In this document: positions 58,464 to 64,000 of the stretch, one piece after another
Numbering within the stretch: the stretch's first letter is position 1
Layout: each line of letters opens with the position of its first letter
NCBI GenBank assembly: GCA_025766275.1
Contig: JAFKAC010000023.1
Coordinates: 372,001 to 436,000 of the forward strand
Length of the DNA stretch: 64,000 nucleotides
Source: Lactarius indigo
Taxonomy: Eukaryota > Basidiomycota > Agaricomycetes > Russulales > Russulaceae
Direction: 5' to 3'
Notes under the pieces: model-generated
The model's database searches: none
What the model saw: the letters and a program-made list of their open reading frames with translations, nothing else
What the model was told of the DNA's origin: nothing
Position numbers and translations under genes: made by a program

Positions 58464-59689
58464 AGGGGTTAGAGAGAGGATGATGGCGGGAACGGGAATG
58501 ATATCGAGCACCAATGGCCATTTATCTGACCCCTTTTTAGCCCGCCGACGCCGAGTAATTGCGCAAGTGCACGCCCCCCTGACCGACTGTACGGAGGGAG
58601 GACATCTGTCAACTGCGGTCCGGATCCATCAATGCCTACTTTGTAGGGATTCCGAACGCAAGGTGATCAGCACGCGGCCACCCAAAGAAAATGCGCGGCA
58701 TCTCGTCCTCAACTACTCGAAGTATTCGCAGTTACTCTTGTCATCGGAGTGGTTATCAACAAAGACCGCAACGACGAAAATGTGATGGATGGAGTTATGA
58801 CCGAGTCGAAGGGAGAGCAGGGCCATCACGAAGCCTATGAACTAGGCGAGGGGGGTGAGCCAGTACGACACCGGTGCTTTCGGCCTCAGCCTCGCAGGGC
58901 GAGCCGCCTTTCTTCACCTCAGAGCGGCCAGCCGGCAACTCCGTTATCCTTATCTGGCAAGCGGCACTAACAAGTCATAGATGACCGCCGCCTCCTATCT
59001 CCCGCGAGCGAGGGCGGAAGCTTCCCTCACTGAGCTAGAGAATGGTGGCAAAAACGACGCGACCGCGACTCGTTCGCCTATACCCAACCCACCGGCGGTC
59101 GAAACGACCAGTACCGCCTATCACACAGTCTTCATATGCCCTCTCCTCGATGCTCAACTGCGCCTTGACACCTCTTCCGCTTGTTCGGAACGCGTGAAGT
59201 TCTCCGAAGATATTACTGACGCGCACAAGAGCCCCGCAACTTCTAGGAATCCCTGGACTTGATCTGTTGACGGCGTAGAAGATGCAAATGCCTGGCTTGC
59301 AGACCCCCAGGGGATAACGCGCAGCACTTCCCACTAAATAAGTGCACGAAAGGTATTGTTTTCCCCGAGTCCTGTAACAATGTAAAAAGGTCGCTCTGCG
59401 CAAAGCAATGCCCAAGACACATGGCCAACGTGGGACGGAACCGCAACAGTATAACTAATTCACGACGTGCACACACTGCAAGGCGCAAACAGCAATGAAA
59501 CTGCACAACTCGCCGAGTCAATAAATTGATCTAGTCAAGACATGAAGAGCAGCTCGGACAATTGAACGAAGGAACCTGAGCAAGACAACGTAATGACAAC
59601 ATCCAGTGAGGGCGCAGTTCAAAACGTCGACGCAACAAGAAATCGCAACTACAGCCGAGCTAACCTGATACACGAAGCCTAGCATACGC
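58464..59689. other. Intergenic, no feature recognised
   Basis: Upstream region of MET17. No coding or RNA feature could be supported. Confidence 0.35.
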
Positions 59690-60586
59690 AGTCACGGTGG
59701 TGATGCGGGAGAGTAAAATATAATCATTTCGACAGTGTGATATCTGTCTCGTGCGGCAAATAGCTGCAAATAGCATCGCCATTCTTTCGACTAGGCCCAC
59801 CCTCTTCGGTTCCTTGCGATTTGTTCTTATTCAAGTTAATTGCCGCGCCGCCCCCGCAGGAAAATGTCCAGGCAAGCGTCCAACAGGTCTTGAAAAGGGT
59901 CTTTGACGCATACACGCCACATTTTTGGGATAACGGCAACCTTCCCCGGAACGGAAGGATACAGTAAGCCACTGACTTACAGCAAGCCACTTCAATGCAA
60001 GACCGAGCAAGGCCCGAGCAAGGTTGCCCTCAATTACTCCTAAATTCCACTGCAAATCATTCCTCTCCGGGCCTCTCGCGCGCTCTCAGCGTACGGGCGC
60101 TGAATTCCTCAGCCTGGCTCATAAGGAATTTTCTGTAAGCAGAATAATTCAGGGTAGAAGGCCGCTCTAATCTGAATCAATGCAAATGTACTTGTCAGGC
60201 TAGAATCATTCTAGCACGTGGCTCGTTTCAGTCAAAACTTGCATCGCCTCGCCTTCAGAAACATCTTCTTTGCACGCATACACTCGCCAATTAATGTAAT
60301 ACATCCACATTTGCACGCTTGCCATTCGCGCGGCTTTGACTTTCTTTACAGGTATCACATCCTATGACCAAAGTGCATCCAATTTTGAATCGCAATACTG
60401 CCTTCTGGAGCACTGCAAGTGTAGGCTTCCTGGTGTGCAAGTCTGATGTATTTACACAGATCCTAGAGTTTTGATTACTTAGGGAATGAAGACCTCATTG
60501 GCGTTCAGAGAAAGTTGTTCCTGTGGTCTATTTAAAGATAACAGACTCGACTCGACTAGTCCTGGCCTCGCATTACAAACCTTCCT
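59690..60586 (+). repeat. Upstream region of the SLATT gene, unit A of a tandem duplication
   Basis: Matches 62405-63472 in order: cacggtggtga.gcggga, gccgcgccgccccc, aattccactgcaaatcat, cgcgcgctcagcg.acgggcgctga, ttctgtaagcagaat.attcag, and a gactcgactag.cctggcctcg leader. Probably promoter plus 5' UTR of the following gene. Confidence 0.7.
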
Positions 60587-61943
60587 ATGAGTGCTGCTAT
60601 ACCGACTTCCTCACAAGCCGCTCCACCAGCTTCCCCTCAATCTGAGATTCACCGCGGTCCCGATCCAGACCCTACGCCGACGGTGACTGTCATCGCTCCC
60701 TCAGAAATCGTTCCGGAGACCAAGCCAGATGAATCAGCAACACCTCTCCCACCCGCCCCGCCTGCCCAAAGCCCAGAACAATCACCTGGCCCTGTGGACC
60801 GACCTGCGAGGGTCGAATCCCATCCACCCGACCCTGCCCCAGCTCTCCGCGCTGTCCCAGTACATATGCGTGCTGAGAGTGAGCGACCCCTTCCGGCCGT
60901 TCCCACTAATGCCGATGTAACATCGTCACCTCGGGCACAAGCCTCATGGCGGCCACCTGTCGTTTTTGACCCGGGAAATAGGAACACTCGCCGCCCACCT
61001 CCAGTGCAACGCCTGGATCTGCCAGGATTTGGGATTTTTAGACAACAACCCGCCATCCATCCAGGCGAATTCGAGTTCCCGGATGAGTGGCCCCCAGCAC
61101 GGGTAATGAGCCCTTCCCAGGTGCGTCCATCAACGCCGGCATTATTGCGTCGTTTAGTCACCACGTGGTCCGGCTTACAGAGTACCTTATTCCCTCCCGG
61201 ATCTGTGGGCGCTAGGTTGAATCCCACGTTGGAAGAAGCGTTGAAAGTGCGGAAGAGCGCATCGTTGCAGGGTACGCGACCTTTCCACGACCCACCGCAC
61301 CCGTTTGTACATATCCTTCGTCTTTCCAGCGAAATGGACAACGTATTCGATTAACATAGCAATCGCCCTCCAGGTCCTTCTGGGGGCGCTCACGACCGCT
61401 CTGGGCGCTTCGTTGCATGGGAACACTGTTCGTTTTTTTTTTTTCAATGATTGAATCACTGGAGCGCTGATCTCTGTACAGATTCGCGTCTCTATCGCGG
61501 TTCTAGGTAGCCTCTCGACTCTTGTCGCGTCTTATCTCGCACGTATCAGGGGCTCGAGCGAGCCTGAGAGCTCGTTGCTTCGCGAGCAAGCGCTTAGCCA
61601 CTTCATACGCAACCTCAGAGCCTTCATCCTCGATAGCGGCATGGAATACGGTAACGATCAGGCAGTAGAGAAATTTCGCAAAGAATTCGAGCGAATTCTC
61701 AATGCTTCGGACCCAAATACAAAGAAGCCTCCTCTGTTCGACCCGGAAATTAAGATTCAGTGAGTGGAATCATCATCGCCTCTTTTCGTATACTCGGATC
61801 TAGAACTAGACCTCAGGAATGAAGCTCTCAGCATGATGGGGCTGACCGAGGAAGAACTCGCGGACCTTAGACGAGCTCGGAGACGGCAGCAGACGAACAC
61901 CGCGGCGGGCGCTACAGGTGCTACCAATGACAACGCAAGGTAA
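60587..61943 (+). CDS. SLATT-fungal-domain protein with long disordered N-terminus
   Basis: Exons: 60587-61271, 61330-61427, 61482-61759, 61817-61943 (395 residues, all GT-AG). The first 200 residues are Pro/Ser/Thr-rich and disordered. The C-terminal part shows the fungal SLATT pattern: a first membrane segment (YSINIAIALQVLLGALTTAL), a short loop (GASLHGNT), a second (IRVSIAVLGSLSTLVASYLA), then RIRGSSEP and a helical LSHFIRNLRAFILDSGMEYG stretch with EKFRKEFERILNA. A polar tail follows (EEELADLRRARRRQQ). If the last intron is not spliced, a stop falls at 61763. SLATT proteins are two-TM effectors predicted in nucleotide-signal conflict and cell-death systems. In fungi the role is unproven. 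Confidence 0.8.
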
Positions 61944-62284
61944 GGAAGGACAGTGCATCTCCGCCGAGCACTCTATTCCTTTTACACGTCTTAAGGCAAT
62001 CACAGGATTGCTGCGTGATTTTTTACTCTATACTCTTGTACTACGAAACTCCACCCCTAGATCCGTTACCTCGTCGATCCTCCTGGGTCAGTACAGGGTG
62101 ACACTAGATAATGCGTACTCAGGCTGTTGGCGATGGGCCCTTCTGACAAGGCTCTTCTGTGTTCCTCCCTCTGAGTGTTTGCTCTCGCTGCGCTATACCG
62201 TACGTGTTTAATGGGAAAAGCAAACGTCGCTGATCGATACTCTCAATATACGGAACGTCTACTATAAAAGTTCGAAGAGACGGG
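61944..62284. other. Intergenic, no feature recognised
   Basis: 3' region of the SLATT gene. Nothing could be supported. Confidence 0.35.
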
Positions 62285-62385
62285 GCCATGCATCGCCAAC
62301 GTCTTGGCGTCGCCCATATTCGCCAGCTTGAGCGAGTCGACTATTTTGGCGCCGACCGCTGCGCCCTCGCCCCGAAAGGAACTTG
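62285..62385 (-). pseudogene. Fragment of the O-acetylhomoserine sulfhydrylase gene
   Basis: The plus-strand text gccaacgtcttggcgtcgcc, catattcgccagcttgagcg, agtcgactattttggcgcc corresponds to MET17 positions near 56820-56900. Read on the minus strand it encodes VGAKIVDSLKLANMGDAKT. A 12-base block present in the gene is missing here. The piece sits just in front of SLATT unit B, so the duplicated segment began inside MET17. Confidence 0.8.
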
Positions 62386-62404
62386 GGTTGGAAGGGCAGC
62401 ACGC

Positions 62405-63472
62405 GCGTAGCCACGGTGGTGAGGCGGGAAGGTGAAATGGTTAGTATCATTCTACAGATGCAGCGAAGTCGTCCGCATCTGGGTGCGGCGCTCGAGCGTC
62501 ATGTAAGGTGTCACGACCGCAGCCTGCAGTGCAAATACGTGCGTTTGCCAGTGTAGAATTCGCAACAGTGAGCAGGCCTTATCTTATCTTATCTGTTCCG
62601 TGTAGCAAATAGTGCATGATATTGGCTTTCGACCTCTCGTCAGCTCCTCCGAGTTGTCCTTGGGTTTCGATTAGTGCCTACGGCATCGTCGTTTCCTTGT
62701 GATTCGTTCTTATTCAGGTAGATCGCAGCGCCGCCCCCAGGTGGAAATGAATGTCCAGGAAAGCATGTTTGGCGCATGCGCCTCCCCACTTCTGGCCACG
62801 CAGGGAAACGTCGGCGATCCCCGTGGTCACAGGGAACACACGTTTTTGGGATGGCGACATTCCCGAGCCGAGAAGTGGAAAGACTCATAAGCCACTAAGC
62901 CACTTCAACACGAGATCAAGCAAGACCGCCTAAAATTCCACTGCAAATCATCCCTGTCGAGCCACTCGCGCGCGCTCAGCGCACGGGCGCTGAAGCCCAC
63001 ACTCTGGCTCATAGGCAAATTTCTGTAAGCAGAATCATTCAGAGGGTGGAAGGCGCTCTAACCCTGAGTCGTGGCAAATGCGCTTTTAGACAAGAATCAC
63101 TCCGATAGGCGAGCACGAGGCTCGTTTCAATCAAAAGTCACAGCGCCTTGCCTTCAGAAACACCTTCTTCCCATGCACAATTGATGTAATGCCTCTGTAT
63201 GTGCATGTGTTCATGGCCAGTGTCACATCCCACTGTAATATCACGCCGAGGTGTATCCGGCTCCGGATCGCAATACGACCTTCTTGAGCGCTGCGAGTGT
63301 AGGACTTCCTGGCCTGTATGCCCGATGACACAATTCCACGGCTCCCAGACCTTCGATTACGTAGGGAACAAAGACCCGGCTGGCGTTCAGAGAAAGAGGC
63401 TCTTTCCAGTTGTCTGTTTAAAGATGACAGACTCGACTCGTCTAGTCCTGGCCTCGCCTTACAAAACTGCCT
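62405..63472 (+). repeat. Upstream region of the second SLATT gene, unit B of the tandem duplication
   Basis: Second copy of 59690-60586, about 80-85 percent similar by eye, in the same order and orientation. It ends in tctagtcctggcctcgcc just before the Met of the next gene. Confidence 0.7.
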
Positions 63473-64000
63473 ATGAGTGCTGTTATACCGACCCCATCTT
63501 CCTCACAAGCCGCTCCACCGGCTTCCCCTCCACCTGAGATTCACCGCGATCCCGATCCAGACCCTACACCGACAGGGACTGTTATCGCTCCCTCAAAAAC
63601 TGTTGCGGAGACCAGGTCAGATGAGTCTATCACATCTCTCCCGCTCGCTCCGCGCCCCCAGAGCCCAGAACAACGACCGCCTGGCTCTGTGGACCAGCCT
63701 GCAAAGATCGAACCCCATACGCCTGACCCCGCACCAGATCCCCGCGCTGCCCCAGCGCGTGTGCGTGCTGAGAGCGAGCGACCCCTTCCGGCCGTTCCCG
63801 CCAACGCCAACGTAACATTGTCGCTTCCGGTACAAGCCTCATTGCGGCAGCGTGTCGCTTCCGACCCGGGCAATGGAAGCTCCTACCACGTCCGCCACTC
63901 CGCACCTCCAGTGCAACGCCTGGATCTTCCGGGATCTGGAATTTTTAGACATCAACCCGCCACACATCCAGGCGAATTCGAGTCTCGGGATGAGTGGCAC
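63473..64000 (+). CDS. Second SLATT-type gene (5' part only, runs off the window)
   Basis: Open from Met 63473 to the window end (176 codons) with no stop. It aligns with the first gene from the start: PPEIHRDPDPDPTPT, ESERPLPAVPANAN, PPVQRLDLPGSGIFRHQP and HPGEFESRDEWH. The disordered N-terminus is conserved in order with many substitutions, so it is a diverged tandem paralogue. The membrane segments lie beyond the window and cannot be checked. Confidence 0.75.
   Translation, partial: MSAVIPTPSSSQAAPPASPPPEIHRDPDPDPTPTGTVIAPSKTVAETRSDESITSLPLAPRPQSPEQRPPGSVDQPAKIEPHTPDPAPDPRAAPARVRAESERPLPAVPANANVTLSLPVQASLRQRVASDPGNGSSYHVRHSAPPVQRLDLPGSGIFRHQPATHPGEFESRDEWH

Noticed and set aside
60649..61341. 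230-residue minus-strand frame opposite the SLATT gene N-terminus
   Set aside because: It is the complement of a Pro/Ser-rich region, where open antisense frames are expected by composition.

Overview
This window looks like nuclear DNA of a filamentous basidiomycete (Agaricomycetes). The basis is short 50-75 bp GT-AG introns, tRNA-derived repeats, a C2-NACHT-WD40 receptor gene, a fungal SLATT membrane-protein gene, F-box tail relics, and conserved mushroom-lineage proteins of unknown function. From family resemblance I would guess a Rhizoctonia/Ceratobasidium-like species, but nothing here proves the genus.

The dominant feature is a plus-strand array of epoxide hydrolase genes (EHN domain plus alpha/beta-hydrolase fold), about twelve copies and one smaller relic between 0.1 and 49.7 kb. 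The family has a fixed seven-exon plan. EH1 (155-1706), EH2 (2973-4532), EH8 (28678-30246) and EH11 (38796-40330) read cleanly through all exons. EH3, EH4, EH7 and EH9 are broken only or mainly by single-base insertions. EH6 has one net -1 shift. EH5, EH10, EH12 and the piece at 24.8 kb are decayed or truncated. EH8 and EH9 have replaced the nucleophile Asp with Asn. Most copies carry a shared upstream block and a shared downstream flank, so the duplication unit is larger than the gene.

Other genes: two adjacent minus-strand genes of unknown function (11.3-14.8 kb); a pair of small multi-pass membrane proteins (21.9-22.5 and 23.8-24.5 kb); a trypsin-like GDSGS protein on the minus strand (34.8-36.9 kb); three F-box-family tail pieces on the minus strand (37.1-38.3, 40.9-41.7, 50.5-51.0 kb); a C2-NACHT-WD40 STAND receptor gene (41.8-47.5 kb) with about 14 nearly identical WD40 units; a nucleotidyltransferase-like gene (53.0-53.9 kb, minus); an O-acetylhomoserine sulfhydrylase gene (56.6-58.5 kb, minus); and a SLATT-type gene at 60.6-61.9 kb with a second copy running off the window end. 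A short inverted-repeat transposon remnant with TA flanks (5.35-5.55 kb) and tRNA-like pol III units (17.8-18.1 and 31.1-31.5 kb) lie between EH copies.

The most striking cross-cutting signal is in the sequence record itself. About 35 conserved coding sites in unrelated genes carry one extra base. Almost every one can be read as both alleles of a two-base polymorphism written side by side (CT, AG, CG, AT or GT), mostly transitions. I think this is a heterokaryon or diploid consensus artefact rather than gene decay, and several apparent pseudogenes here may be intact.
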